Counted from the stretch's first letter, positions 36,097-45,244 are shown. The stretch: DNA of 64,000 nucleotides from Chryseobacterium paridis (GCF_016595215.1 NZ_JAENHK010000001.1:496001-560000); one strand, 5' to 3'. Translations and numbers: made by a program. Notes: generated by a model from the letters alone, not told the origin.

Positions 36097-36651
36097 CTAA
36101 TCTTTATTAAATTTCTTAATACACTGTTCAATAAATTGTGCCTGTGTGAAGATTACTTTTTTGTCATTTACATACATAAATAAAGAATCGTTTTTAACCG
36201 TATTGGATTTTTTATCATGAACCTTTAAAAGAAAGATTGCCTGATAATTACCTGTTCTATCTTTTTTTGGTTCCAGATGACTTACACTTTCTCCAATCTT
36301 TATTTCGTGTTTCATACTGTCCTTTACTTTTGTGTATTTTGACTCGACTCGTTCTAAATCCTTTATTGTTTTAACATTATCAAGCTCTTTTGTTAACTGT
36401 TGCTGTTGTTTATTTAAACGTATTAATTTTTGATTAGAATACTGCAATAATAGGTCAGCTTCCTGCCATTCCATTAAAGTATCATATTTTGCAAGCTGAA
36501 TGGATTCTAAAGAAGAACCGTCTTCTTTAAGCTCTTGTATAATCTTTTTTTGGATAGATTGGGTTAATTCTTCTTTAAAACTTTTGGTTTCATCTTTTTT
36601 ACAAGAAAAAATAATGAATAAAATTAGTATACAAATTATTTTAGCTTTCAT
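36097..36651 (-). CDS. Lipoprotein of unknown function, candidate immunity protein
   Basis: 184 residues, signal 1-16 with lipobox LFIIFSC (Cys17), so it is envelope-anchored. The mature part starts with a Lys/Glu-rich helix, then a coiled-coil-like helix rich in Gln/Leu/Lys (about 75-125), then a beta-rich end with YQAIFLLKVHDKKSN and SLFMYVNDKKVIF. I do not recognise the family. Its ATG follows the stop of the RHS gene with a single base between, so the two are co-translated. In polymorphic toxin loci that position usually holds the immunity gene. A lipoprotein would fit a toxin that acts in or enters through the periplasm. This role is inference. Confidence 0.75.
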   Translation of the reverse strand: MKAKIICILILFIIFSCKKDETKSFKEELTQSIQKKIIQELKEDGSSLESIQLAKYDTLMEWQEADLLLQYSNQKLIRLNKQQQQLTKELDNVKTIKDLERVESKYTKVKDSMKHEIKIGESVSHLEPKKDRTGNYQAIFLLKVHDKKSNTVKNDSLFMYVNDKKVIFTQAQFIEQCIKKFNKD

Positions 36652-36652
36652 A

Positions 36653-39600
36653 TTATCTTGATTTCATTATTCTTCTTAATACAGAGTCTTTTTGATTATT
36701 AAATTTTGCATCATCAGCATTAAATCTTCTACTTACAGAGTCCTTTTGACTTCTTGATAGACCATTTAGATGAATATCCTGAGTTTTAACACCAACACCG
36801 GTTATTCTGTCTCCAGATCCTCTATAAATATTAAGACCAACTGCTTGAGAACCAGAAAAACTAAGTGTGTCGGAGTTTGCAGGCTCTGATGACTTTCCAA
36901 ATGGATTTCCAATACCTTCTACATCAAGACCAAACTGTACAAGAGCTTCTTGAAAACCTGTAGTACCACCACTAAGTTTTGTATTTCTTCCATATCCACC
37001 AAACATATACTCAAACATATTATTACTTTCAAATGTATCTCCTGGTCTGAGCTTATTAAGAGTTTCTTTGTCGGGATCATTGTTTCCTCCTGAAAAACTG
37101 AAAAAATTTTCATGGGTCCAAGTTGTCCATGTTCCGCCAAGTGACATGGGCATTGCGTCTGTGAGAGAATCTACAAAGCCATACACAGGATTAAAATCGG
37201 TAGTTCCCCCTTCATTTAATCTCACATATCCTGTTTCTCCTCCATTAATATTTGCATTCGCAAGAACAGTCCCGTTTTTAGCAAAGCCATCTACATCCTT
37301 CATTTTCTGAGCTTGTTCCACAGTAGTTACATTGGCATCATACTGCCATTTCCCGTCTTTCCTGATCCAATCCGATTCTGATCTACCATCTGGATCGATA
37401 AACCTAATAGGATTATTGATGGCATAATTATAAGGTGTAAATCTTCTGGACTTTTCCGCCAACGGATCTATTACACCCCATCTTCCCAAGTCCGGCATAT
37501 ACATCCTCGCTCCATAATCATACATTCCCGTCTCCTGAAGCTCCTTACCATTGTACTTGTATTGATATGCAGGATTTCCAGCCAACCCATTATAACCTTC
37601 ATGCTTCAATCCAAAAGGATAATAATTATTTTCTTCAATGACCTCTATTCCGGATGTACCCTTTTGATAGCTTAATCGTACATTTCCTAAGTGATCTGTA
37701 TAATTGTAAATGTACTTATTTTTTTCAAAATCATAATACCCCTCTGATGTAGGAACAAACTTTAGTCCATTCGGATTTGGCGGAGTAACTGAATCTGTAT
37801 AAAATTCATACTGAAAACCATCAAGATAGTCTGTAGTAGTAGTATCTAATGGTCTTTGAAAATATATTTTAGACACTTTTACACCATCTGCCCTATATAT
37901 ATATGAAGTAATTTTCTGTTTTTTACCCGGAGCTCCATTTATTAAACTTGGAAGGTCCAAAAAATTATATTCAATTGAATCTATCCCTTTATCTCGATGA
38001 CGAGTCATATTTCCATTATTATCATAGGTAATTTCGAATGGAGTAACTATATAAGGGTAACCTGATGGATTCTGTTGTTCATCAGTAACTTTTGTGAGTT
38101 TATTTCCCGTATAATCATACTTCAGGTTATCTATTAATTTTGAAGTAGGATCCCCAGAAAGAAGGTCTGCTGATCTCTTTAGATTGGTAATGTTTCCATT
38201 CAAATCATAATCCATCTTTTCAAAATATTCCTTTCCTGATGGATTGGTGTCTTTTTGATAAAATCCAGCTAGTAACCTGTTCAGATTATCATACACGTAA
38301 CCATACCTTCTGATATTGTCATTAGGAATGGTAGAGGTTTTCCAATCTACTTCTGCTATATTACCATTGAATTTTGGAAGTACTTTTAGAGTAGAATAAT
38401 CCATATTAGGTGTTTCTAATCCTTCAACCTGGTTATACTTGATCTTATACCCAAACAAATCTGTTCCTAAAGCAGTTGGATCATTGATCTGGGTCATCCA
38501 GCCTCGAATGTTGTATTTATAGTCTACTTGTTGGAGTGGAGCTGCTGTACTAGTTCCCCCAACCTTTTTCCATTCTAACTGGGAAAGTTCATTGTATTTG
38601 TTCTGTGTTAAATACTCAATAGCTCCAGTGCCCACTTGATGGGTATGGGTTAAAAGTCTGTTTTGATTATCATAGGTGAAAATCTCCCTGGTTGTTCTCT
38701 CTGTATCTGTTGCTAACCTTTTATGTTTTATGATGGTTTGTTTTACTATTCCCGCAAAGTCTAATTCAGAACTAGACCTCGTGTAACCTCCTAAATGATT
38801 AATCGAGTGACTGGTAACCACTCTTCCTTTCGTGTCATAATACGTATAGTTCTTGGTCCAGTTGTCATCTTCTATATTTTTAATCAAACCCATTACAGGA
38901 AGACTTTTTGTACTGATATTACTTCCGGTTGCGTTATCTGTTAAAATTGGTTTTCCAAAAGTATCGGTAGGAAAGGTAGGATTGAAACCATATGTTGGAT
39001 AAGTGTCATAGTAATTAACACTTAAAATTTTATCTATAGTAGTAGGATATACTGCATTACCATAATAAATAGCCATTCCACTATTGGTAAAACCTGTTGT
39101 ATTACGTTCTTCATTAGAAGGCTGTCCTTGATCAATATAATAGTCTGTGCTATATTGAACCTGTCCTCTGCTAAACTGAGCGCCAATAGCAGCAATACCT
39201 GTATACAAAACCCTTGAGAATTTATCATATTTGGTAAACAGCCAATTCCCTGATGGTTTCATATTGGCATCTTGGGTCATCACTAATCGGTCTGCTTTAT
39301 CATACACCATGTATTCCCAACCTTTGCCAGGTAGCTTTTTCTCAACCAATCTGCTTTTTCCATCGTATCGATATTGATAACAGAAATTATTCAATGCGGT
39401 ATCATCTGGTGTGGCTGGAGAGCCTGGTGGAATTACAAACGCTAACTGGTTATATTCATTATACACATAATAAGTATCTGCATTTTCAGTAGGGCTAATC
39501 ACTTTTCGAACCAGTACAACTTGTCCTTTTCCATTTTTGAATTCTATGGTTTTGTTTCCATCTTCATCCGTAACGGTATTTTTATAGAGGGTATTAGGTA

Positions 39601-40168
39601 AAAAATACTCAAGCAACTCAATCTTTGTGACTGTCATTTTCCCTGTAGGATCCCATGTCGTTGTGGGTTTATATTTTCTAACATAATCCTCATGGATATT
39701 GGCATCATATTGAAACTTCACAGGTTTATCATTCCATGCTGTTCCTACTTGTTTTTGTTCAAGAAGTCTGTCAAGAGGAGAATTTTCTAAGGTCTTTTCA
39801 GCATAGATCTTCTCTTGCCCATAAATTCCAGGTTGAGTAGCATTAGCTAAAGGAGTTGGAACAATTGCTCCATTTAATGTATTAGACTGGGGAATAGGTA
39901 AATAATCTTTTACCTGTCTTCCGAATCCGTCATATTCAATAGGAGTAACCACATCTTTCCCTTGAGGAGATGCTTTTATATTCACAACCTGTTTAGGTCT
40001 TCCCAGTCCATCAAAATACTGAACGGTTTCTGAAGTTTTGGTGGCTACATTACTGGTATTGTAATCAAGGTAGGTTTTTGAATATACATAATTTTCCGTT
40101 GGAGAAAGCTGGGCATGAACCATGCCTGTTATTAGTAATGTTCCTATTGGAATGAGTATCTTTTTCAT
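36653..40168 (-). CDS. RHS-repeat protein with RHS core and variable C-terminal tail
   Basis: Exported protein of 1,171 residues; signal peptide 1-19 ends MVHAQ. The N-terminus (SKTYLDYNTSNVATKTSETV, QYFDGLGRPKQVVNIKASPQ) matches the region I recall as DUF6443 of Bacteroidetes RHS proteins. About 150-830 is a chain of YD/RHS repeats (YDNLNRLLAGFY, YDNNGNMTRHRD, YIYRADGVKVSKIYF). The RHS core is near 840-928: YNYTDHLGNVRLSY, YDYGARMYMPDLGRWGVIDP, NYAINNPIRFIDPDG. After DPDG (925-928) comes a tail of 243 residues with no match I know, the place where such proteins carry a toxin. No T9SS sorting domain is seen. Downstream is a lipoprotein gene, upstream a second RHS-like gene at six bases. Confidence 0.92.
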   Translation of the reverse strand: MKKILIPIGTLLITGMVHAQLSPTENYVYSKTYLDYNTSNVATKTSETVQYFDGLGRPKQVVNIKASPQGKDVVTPIEYDGFGRQVKDYLPIPQSNTLNGAIVPTPLANATQPGIYGQEKIYAEKTLENSPLDRLLEQKQVGTAWNDKPVKFQYDANIHEDYVRKYKPTTTWDPTGKMTVTKIELLEYFLPNTLYKNTVTDEDGNKTIEFKNGKGQVVLVRKVISPTENADTYYVYNEYNQLAFVIPPGSPATPDDTALNNFCYQYRYDGKSRLVEKKLPGKGWEYMVYDKADRLVMTQDANMKPSGNWLFTKYDKFSRVLYTGIAAIGAQFSRGQVQYSTDYYIDQGQPSNEERNTTGFTNSGMAIYYGNAVYPTTIDKILSVNYYDTYPTYGFNPTFPTDTFGKPILTDNATGSNISTKSLPVMGLIKNIEDDNWTKNYTYYDTKGRVVTSHSINHLGGYTRSSSELDFAGIVKQTIIKHKRLATDTERTTREIFTYDNQNRLLTHTHQVGTGAIEYLTQNKYNELSQLEWKKVGGTSTAAPLQQVDYKYNIRGWMTQINDPTALGTDLFGYKIKYNQVEGLETPNMDYSTLKVLPKFNGNIAEVDWKTSTIPNDNIRRYGYVYDNLNRLLAGFYQKDTNPSGKEYFEKMDYDLNGNITNLKRSADLLSGDPTSKLIDNLKYDYTGNKLTKVTDEQQNPSGYPYIVTPFEITYDNNGNMTRHRDKGIDSIEYNFLDLPSLINGAPGKKQKITSYIYRADGVKVSKIYFQRPLDTTTTDYLDGFQYEFYTDSVTPPNPNGLKFVPTSEGYYDFEKNKYIYNYTDHLGNVRLSYQKGTSGIEVIEENNYYPFGLKHEGYNGLAGNPAYQYKYNGKELQETGMYDYGARMYMPDLGRWGVIDPLAEKSRRFTPYNYAINNPIRFIDPDGRSESDWIRKDGKWQYDANVTTVEQAQKMKDVDGFAKNGTVLANANINGGETGYVRLNEGGTTDFNPVYGFVDSLTDAMPMSLGGTWTTWTHENFFSFSGGNNDPDKETLNKLRPGDTFESNNMFEYMFGGYGRNTKLSGGTTGFQEALVQFGLDVEGIGNPFGKSSEPANSDTLSFSGSQAVGLNIYRGSGDRITGVGVKTQDIHLNGLSRSQKDSVSRRFNADDAKFNNQKDSVLRRIMKSR
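36656..37384 (-). other. Unassigned C-terminal tail (candidate toxin domain) of the RHS protein
   Basis: Residues 929-1171. Gly/Asn-rich, with Trp and Phe clusters (TWTTWTHENFFSF, MFEYMFGGYG) and a basic end. A short motif is duplicated at the C-terminus (QKDSVSRR near 213-220 and QKDSVLRR near 231-238 of the tail). No HNH, ADP-ribosylation, deaminase or nuclease motif was recognised by eye. Confidence 0.5.
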
Positions 40169-40174
40169 CGTGTC

Positions 40175-43100
40175 TTAGTTTTTGTAATTGTATTTAAATT
40201 CTTTCACCACTTTATACACCATATTTCCACTAGTATCCTTTTCCTGTTGACGGATTTCTTTTAATCGGTTAGCAGTATCATAAATGTATACTTCTCTGAT
40301 TCCTGAAGGTGGAGTAATACTCGTAACGCCAATGAGTGGATCATAGGTATAAGTAGAAACCTGATAAGTAGACAAACCTGAGTTCTTTCTGAAAGTATCC
40401 AGTGCTGTAATTAATGCAGGTTCATTAGCAGAATTGGATGCATCCTGATCTGAAGCATTTACAATAGCAGTCACAAGTCCTAAGCTCACTAACTGATCGT
40501 AAGTAGCACCTTGTACTTTAGCAATAGGCTGTGTACTATTATATCCCCAGACAATTGCTGTCGGAATTCCATCTTTGGTAGTATACTGCTGTAAATTGCC
40601 TTTGAAGTCATATTTATCATAAAGCATTTCTGTGGTAGTAGATGTTGGGTTTTGTAAATCATAAGACAATACTGAAGTTGGTAATACAATATTCCCTGTT
40701 TGTGGTGTTGGCAATGAAGTAGGATAAATATCTTTACTATGATGTATCATTTTCCCATTAGCATTAATATTTTCTTTCCTCAAAATAATTTTTTCAATAG
40801 GAACAGAAATGATATTTTTACTGATCATCAAGGCATTTGAATTCTGATAAGCATATATAGTTTGCTCTTGATCCACTACGCCATCAGGAGAAATAGTTTG
40901 CTTGTCTGTCAATTGATAATCTGGTGCAGAGCTATATACAAAATTTTCGGTCTGCATGATTTCTTTTGTTAACCCATTTTCTAAAAAATACTCATGACTC
41001 TCTTTTTTACTGAGATTGGTTTGATAATAATATCTTTTGTTAGCTTGTACGGCTGGTCCGGATAAATGTATTTCTGCAGAATATTCATTATATCTATTCG
41101 AATTCTCATTATAAGTATAGATATCATTTCTCAATAAAAAATTTTGATTGTCATAGACTTTTTCTTGTTTAATTTTTCCTCTTTCCTCACTTACATCATT
41201 TAAATAAATTCCAATATAGTTTTTTGCGAGTTCTACATCATCTGCTAGACGTAAAGAATTATTTATATTAATTAGAACATTCGTATCATTGATATCTGGA
41301 TTCGTTAAATAATTGGAAAAATAAGATTCTATCTTTCCTTTATTTGATTGTAATTCGGTTACTTTACCATAGTTTATCATCGAGGATTCCTGTATGTTTG
41401 GTAATAATGACGATGATCTCCAATAAAGAATAGTTTGGGGAGGAGCAAAATCTCCAGCTGGTATATTGAGACGCATTGTATAACGTGGCCATTGATTTAA
41501 AATACCATCAGCATATAGGTATTCCTTTTTTTGAACAATACTTCCATCAATTTCCTGGCTAATGCTTTTTATTCTGGCTCCTCCCGCAATTCCACTAAAT
41601 GTTAGTGCTTGAGGTAAATAGTTATTATTCTTTTTTCTTTCTATTCTGTAATTATAATTATGTTCTTCAAATTCAAATCTTGTTAAGCCTTTAGTAGGAT
41701 ACACAACTTCCTTCAATAGTCCCAATTTAGAAAAATTAAAATCAGGTTCGCGAATAGCAGATGTATAATAATAATCACCGGCAGCATCATACTGCTCTTG
41801 TGGTATTAAATATTGAAGATTTTCGTTCCCTGTTTTTCCGTTATAGAATCCCCAGTAGTCGATTTGCATCGTTACTGCTTTGGGAAATAATGTTGAGGAT
41901 GGAATATCATAGTTGAAAATATATGGATTTTTACCATCTTCTTTTATACTTTTTAGAAATAATCTTGGAAATGATCCTTGGCTTGAAGTTCCTCCTGATA
42001 GTTCATAATTAAAAACATATTGGTTTATCTTTTTTATGCCTGAGTATAGAGTAATAGAATCGACTTTTGTATTTTGTATTCTCTGAAAAAAAGATAAGTC
42101 AGTTGTCTCATAGTTAAAAGTATAAGGTTGTAGAGACTGTTTAATATTTACATTAAAATTAGTACCTGTTATATTGTCCAAAATTACTCTTTTAGTAATT
42201 GAATAAGCCTTTTCACTACCCACACATGGATCCGGCATTATCAAATTACATCTCATATCCTGTAGATATAATTTATTGTAAAGAATAAACTGTTTTCTAA
42301 GCTGTACTGTATTATTTGTGCCATGCCAATCAGAAATGTCTGTATTTCCAAAACAAAATGAATCACTTAATATAGAATCGTCTCTATAATTATAATTGAC
42401 TTCTTCACCATTACTATATTCAATTTTTCTTAAATACCATGCCGTAATAACTGGAAGACCAGATTTGCTCTCACGATTTTGCTGATCTCGTGAAAGATTG
42501 ACATTGTATTCTAAATTTTTGGACTCACCACCGAAATAATAAATGTTTCCTCTACTATCTGTAATTTTAATTTCAGAATTTAGTGGCTTACACTGATTGG
42601 TTATTGGCTGGGTGCTTACATTGGATATGTCAATTTTAAATCCTTTTGCATTGTCACTAAGAATCCTAATTTGATTATCATTATCCACAAAAAATTTGCC
42701 ACTAGTTCCATTAAAATTAAAACTGAAAATATCTGCATCACCATCATAAGCTGTAGAAATATCACATCCTTTCATTTTGTAATCAAGATCACCAGTAAAG
42801 CTCCCCGTACTAGAACTCAAATTAAATATTCCTACATTCGTATGCAAAGGAAGACAATTTTGCTTACTTCTCAATCCAACAATGAGCCCATCCTTGGATT
42901 GACCAAAAAGGCCACCTGAGGTAGCACTTGATCCTTTTTGATCATCAGCAATAGATTTTATTTCTCTTGTTATAACTCCTCCCACATTAAGATGCCAATC
43001 CAAGCCTACAATATCAGGCCTCTTATTGGGCATAAAGCCTGAAAAATTATAACCTAGCGACATTGAAATATTATCTCCTAACTGACTTGTTCTAACATTT

Positions 43101-43324
43101 ATTAATGGGATATCAAGACTGGGTTCACCAACAAATTTGTTAATAGGAATATTACCATATCTTGTAAATTCACTAGTTTGAGGGGATTTTATATTTGATA
43201 AAATAGTGTAGGAAAAATTACTTTCTTCATTTGCACCATTTGATATTTGAGAGTATATCCAAGAAGAAATGCATAATAACAACAGGCGTAATAATTTGCC
43301 CATGGAATTTATATTTATATTCAT
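40175..43324 (-). CDS. Large exported RHS-associated protein
   Basis: 1,049 residues, first of two RHS-type proteins in the operon. The ATG at 43324 follows the upstream stop by two bases; ATG 43303 (MGKLLRLLLLC) gives a tidier signal peptide, and either is exported (cleavage near IYSQ). The N-terminal third is beta-rich with SLDIPLINVRTSQLGDNISM, ISMSLGYNFSGFMPNKRPD and VGLDWHLNVGGVITREI, a pattern seen at the start of many Bacteroidetes RHS partners. The C-terminal 200 residues are clear RHS: MLYDKYDFKGNLQQYTTKDG, TAIVWGYNSTQPIAKVQGA, STYTYDPLIGVTSITPPSG and REVYIYDTANRLKEIRQQE. It lacks a DPxG core and a toxin tail. It may form part of a shell with the next protein, loosely like the split B and C subunits of Tc toxins; inference only. 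Confidence 0.88.
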   Translation of the reverse strand: MNININSMGKLLRLLLLCISSWIYSQISNGANEESNFSYTILSNIKSPQTSEFTRYGNIPINKFVGEPSLDIPLINVRTSQLGDNISMSLGYNFSGFMPNKRPDIVGLDWHLNVGGVITREIKSIADDQKGSSATSGGLFGQSKDGLIVGLRSKQNCLPLHTNVGIFNLSSSTGSFTGDLDYKMKGCDISTAYDGDADIFSFNFNGTSGKFFVDNDNQIRILSDNAKGFKIDISNVSTQPITNQCKPLNSEIKITDSRGNIYYFGGESKNLEYNVNLSRDQQNRESKSGLPVITAWYLRKIEYSNGEEVNYNYRDDSILSDSFCFGNTDISDWHGTNNTVQLRKQFILYNKLYLQDMRCNLIMPDPCVGSEKAYSITKRVILDNITGTNFNVNIKQSLQPYTFNYETTDLSFFQRIQNTKVDSITLYSGIKKINQYVFNYELSGGTSSQGSFPRLFLKSIKEDGKNPYIFNYDIPSSTLFPKAVTMQIDYWGFYNGKTGNENLQYLIPQEQYDAAGDYYYTSAIREPDFNFSKLGLLKEVVYPTKGLTRFEFEEHNYNYRIERKKNNNYLPQALTFSGIAGGARIKSISQEIDGSIVQKKEYLYADGILNQWPRYTMRLNIPAGDFAPPQTILYWRSSSLLPNIQESSMINYGKVTELQSNKGKIESYFSNYLTNPDINDTNVLININNSLRLADDVELAKNYIGIYLNDVSEERGKIKQEKVYDNQNFLLRNDIYTYNENSNRYNEYSAEIHLSGPAVQANKRYYYQTNLSKKESHEYFLENGLTKEIMQTENFVYSSAPDYQLTDKQTISPDGVVDQEQTIYAYQNSNALMISKNIISVPIEKIILRKENINANGKMIHHSKDIYPTSLPTPQTGNIVLPTSVLSYDLQNPTSTTTEMLYDKYDFKGNLQQYTTKDGIPTAIVWGYNSTQPIAKVQGATYDQLVSLGLVTAIVNASDQDASNSANEPALITALDTFRKNSGLSTYQVSTYTYDPLIGVTSITPPSGIREVYIYDTANRLKEIRQQEKDTSGNMVYKVVKEFKYNYKN

Positions 43325-43326
43325 TT

Positions 43327-44940
43327 TTATTTCTTAATCAATTTAGCATTAGCCGTTTTATTTGTATCCGTTTTGATTACTACCAAATAAGCTCCTTGTA
43401 TCAAAGCTTGAGTATTAATCTTTGTCACCTTATTCTTCGTTTTCAAAGTCTGTAGCTGTCTTCCACCCATATCATACAAAGTGATATCTGCCTCCTTGAA
43501 ATCAAACCCTATTTCTACATAAGCGTAATCAGATACAGGATTCGGATAGATTTTGATATCTTGTTTTTCAATCAAGTACTCCAATTGCTTATCTCCTAAT
43601 TTGATAATCTTCCAGTTCTCCTTTCCTAATTCCTCTGCGCTGGTTCCTGCTAAAATTATCGATCCATCTCTATTGAGTTTGATATCGGATAATCTTTCCT
43701 CTCTCTTTCTGGATTCTCCTTTTACATATTTTCTCCACTGCTCATTTCCATCCCGATTCAGATATAGCATCCAGAATGTTTCATCATCAGTTTCTATTCT
43801 TCCTTCAGCTTGAGTATAACCACCTAATAGAATTCCTTTAGAGTTTTTATCATCTGCAGCATGAATCACGCTCATTCCCATCAGCACATCTCTATTTTTA
43901 AAGTTGTAGGATTTCTGCCACTGTTCATCGCCTCTCTCGTTTAAAGAAATCAACCAAAGATCTGTTCCTTCTTCGATACCAACAGTCTTATTTCCTGATC
44001 TTTCACTTCTTGATTCTCCTCCAATGATATATCCATTTGCAGTTAAAGCCAATATTCTTAAATGATCATCACCTTTTCCTCCAAAATTCTTTTCCCATTC
44101 TACTTTTCCGTCTTTGTCAAGCTTTATGATCCAATAGTCGCCTTCTCCTTCATTGGTGGTTACTTTTTGGTAGCGGGATACAAGATTCAAGGTTTCTTTT
44201 GTTGGGGTTTCATTCATAGAACTCGAACCCCGAACCTCGGAACTCCTCGAATAAACCCCTAATAATGCTCCACCATCCTTCGTTGGAATCATTTTCTCCA
44301 CTTCATCTAATCCGTTTCCTCCTAAAATCAATTGTGAGATCTCTTTTCCATTTTTATCGAGTCTAGTGATCCAAACATCTTTTGACCCATATCCTTTTGA
44401 TCCATTCTGCACATTTCCGGCTACAAAGAATCCTAAGTCTGTAGTTTGAATAACAGCTCTGGCTTCTTCGTCCGCTGAAGTTCCTAAAGTTTTCTGCCAC
44501 AATTCATCACCGAATTCATTGATTCTAATGAGCCATATATCAGATTCACCTTTGGATTCCTCTTTTTTATCAAGTCCCTTTGAAGAATAGGTGGTTCCTG
44601 AAAGAAGGAACCCACCGTCCTGAGTAGTCACTGTTGCAGATAGATAATCATGGTTGCTTCCTGAGAAATATTTTTCCCAAACCTGATCACCTTGTTGGTT
44701 CAATTTCACCAAATGAAAATCATATCCGTTATTTTGCTTTGCATTACTTCCAGCATCCGGCTTCTGACCTCCAGCTTGTATAGCACTCCCCGTAATCAAA
44801 TACTGCTGATCAATAGTCGCTGTCACCTGACTTAAAAAATCCTGAGTTGAAGATTTAATGTCTTTTTGCCACACGACTTCCTGGGCTGACAGCCCTGTGA
44901 AAATACACATAGAAAATGCACTTAAGTATAGTTTTTTCAT
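43327..44940 (-). CDS. T9SS-sorted repeat protein heading the RHS operon
   Basis: Secreted protein of 537 residues. Signal peptide 1-19 ends GLSAQ. The body is a series of about seven repeats of the form W-x-K-x-x-G-G...D-x-x-x-x-x-x-x-T-x-D-G-G-F/Y-x-x-x-G followed by DxWxxxLDxxGxExW (for example DVWITRLDKNGKEISQLILG, DYWIIKLDKDGKVEWEKNFG, DLWLISLNERGDEQWQKSY), which should fold as a beta-propeller. A type A sorting domain ends it: IKIYPNPVSDYAYVEIG, DITLYDMGGRQLQTL, ALIQGAYLVVI. One repeat is stretched by a low-complexity insert near 44219-44252. Three bases separate it from the RHS partner, so the proteins are made together. Confidence 0.9.
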   Translation of the reverse strand: MKKLYLSAFSMCIFTGLSAQEVVWQKDIKSSTQDFLSQVTATIDQQYLITGSAIQAGGQKPDAGSNAKQNNGYDFHLVKLNQQGDQVWEKYFSGSNHDYLSATVTTQDGGFLLSGTTYSSKGLDKKEESKGESDIWLIRINEFGDELWQKTLGTSADEEARAVIQTTDLGFFVAGNVQNGSKGYGSKDVWITRLDKNGKEISQLILGGNGLDEVEKMIPTKDGGALLGVYSRSSEVRGSSSMNETPTKETLNLVSRYQKVTTNEGEGDYWIIKLDKDGKVEWEKNFGGKGDDHLRILALTANGYIIGGESRSERSGNKTVGIEEGTDLWLISLNERGDEQWQKSYNFKNRDVLMGMSVIHAADDKNSKGILLGGYTQAEGRIETDDETFWMLYLNRDGNEQWRKYVKGESRKREERLSDIKLNRDGSIILAGTSAEELGKENWKIIKLGDKQLEYLIEKQDIKIYPNPVSDYAYVEIGFDFKEADITLYDMGGRQLQTLKTKNKVTKINTQALIQGAYLVVIKTDTNKTANAKLIKK

Positions 44941-44980
44941 ACCTTATATTTAATTGAGTATTAGTACGTTTATAATTCCG

Positions 44981-44988
44981 CAAAAGTA
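44981..44988 (-). promoter_or_regulatory. -7 box of the RHS operon
   Basis: Reads TACTTTTG on the minus strand, an exact consensus match, 41 bases before the ATG at 44940. No -33 partner is visible. Confidence 0.45.
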
Positions 44989-45157
44989 ATCTTTTTACAT
45001 CACGGCGGAAAGACTTATGAATAAGATTTAATTAAAACTCTCAATGACTATGCAAAGCTAATTCTCTGAAGCGACAAAAATCGTCGTGTTTATCTTCTCT
45101 ACTGTATTCCTTATATAATATATATGTATAATTCAAAACATCCTTAGGACAATCTAC

Positions 45158-45184
45158 TCCACAGAAAAAGTAATCAAGGAATAA
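45158..45184 (+). pseudogene. 3'-end relic of a T9SS sorting-domain gene
   Basis: Reads S-T-E-K-V-I-K-E-stop in frame, exactly the C-terminus of the T9SS protein at 34754. Upstream the frame soon meets a stop at 45116, so only nine codons including the stop survive. A genuine terminator follows, as expected after a former gene end. Confidence 0.6.
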
Positions 45185-45195
45185 CAACTTTTTAT
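45158..45195 (+). repeat. Right copy of the direct repeat flanking the RHS block
   Basis: Same orientation as 35681-35718. Twenty bases are identical (TCCACAGAAAAAGTAATCAA), and similarity continues past the stop codon. The copies bracket about 9.4 kb that contains the whole RHS operon. Confidence 0.65.
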
Positions 45196-45204
45196 ACTTC
45201 CATT

Positions 45205-45234
45205 AAAACTCACCAAAATTGGTGAGTTTTTTAT
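45205..45234 (+). terminator. Terminator following the T9SS relic
   Basis: AAAACTCACCA pairs with TGGTGAGTTTT around AAAT, then a T run. No intact plus-strand gene precedes it now. Confidence 0.8.
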
Positions 45235-45236
45235 TT

Positions 45237-45244
45237 TACTTTTG
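45237..45244 (+). promoter_or_regulatory. -7 box of the membrane-protein gene
   Basis: TACTTTTG, an exact match, directly after the terminator and 16 bases before the GTG at 45261. Confidence 0.5.
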
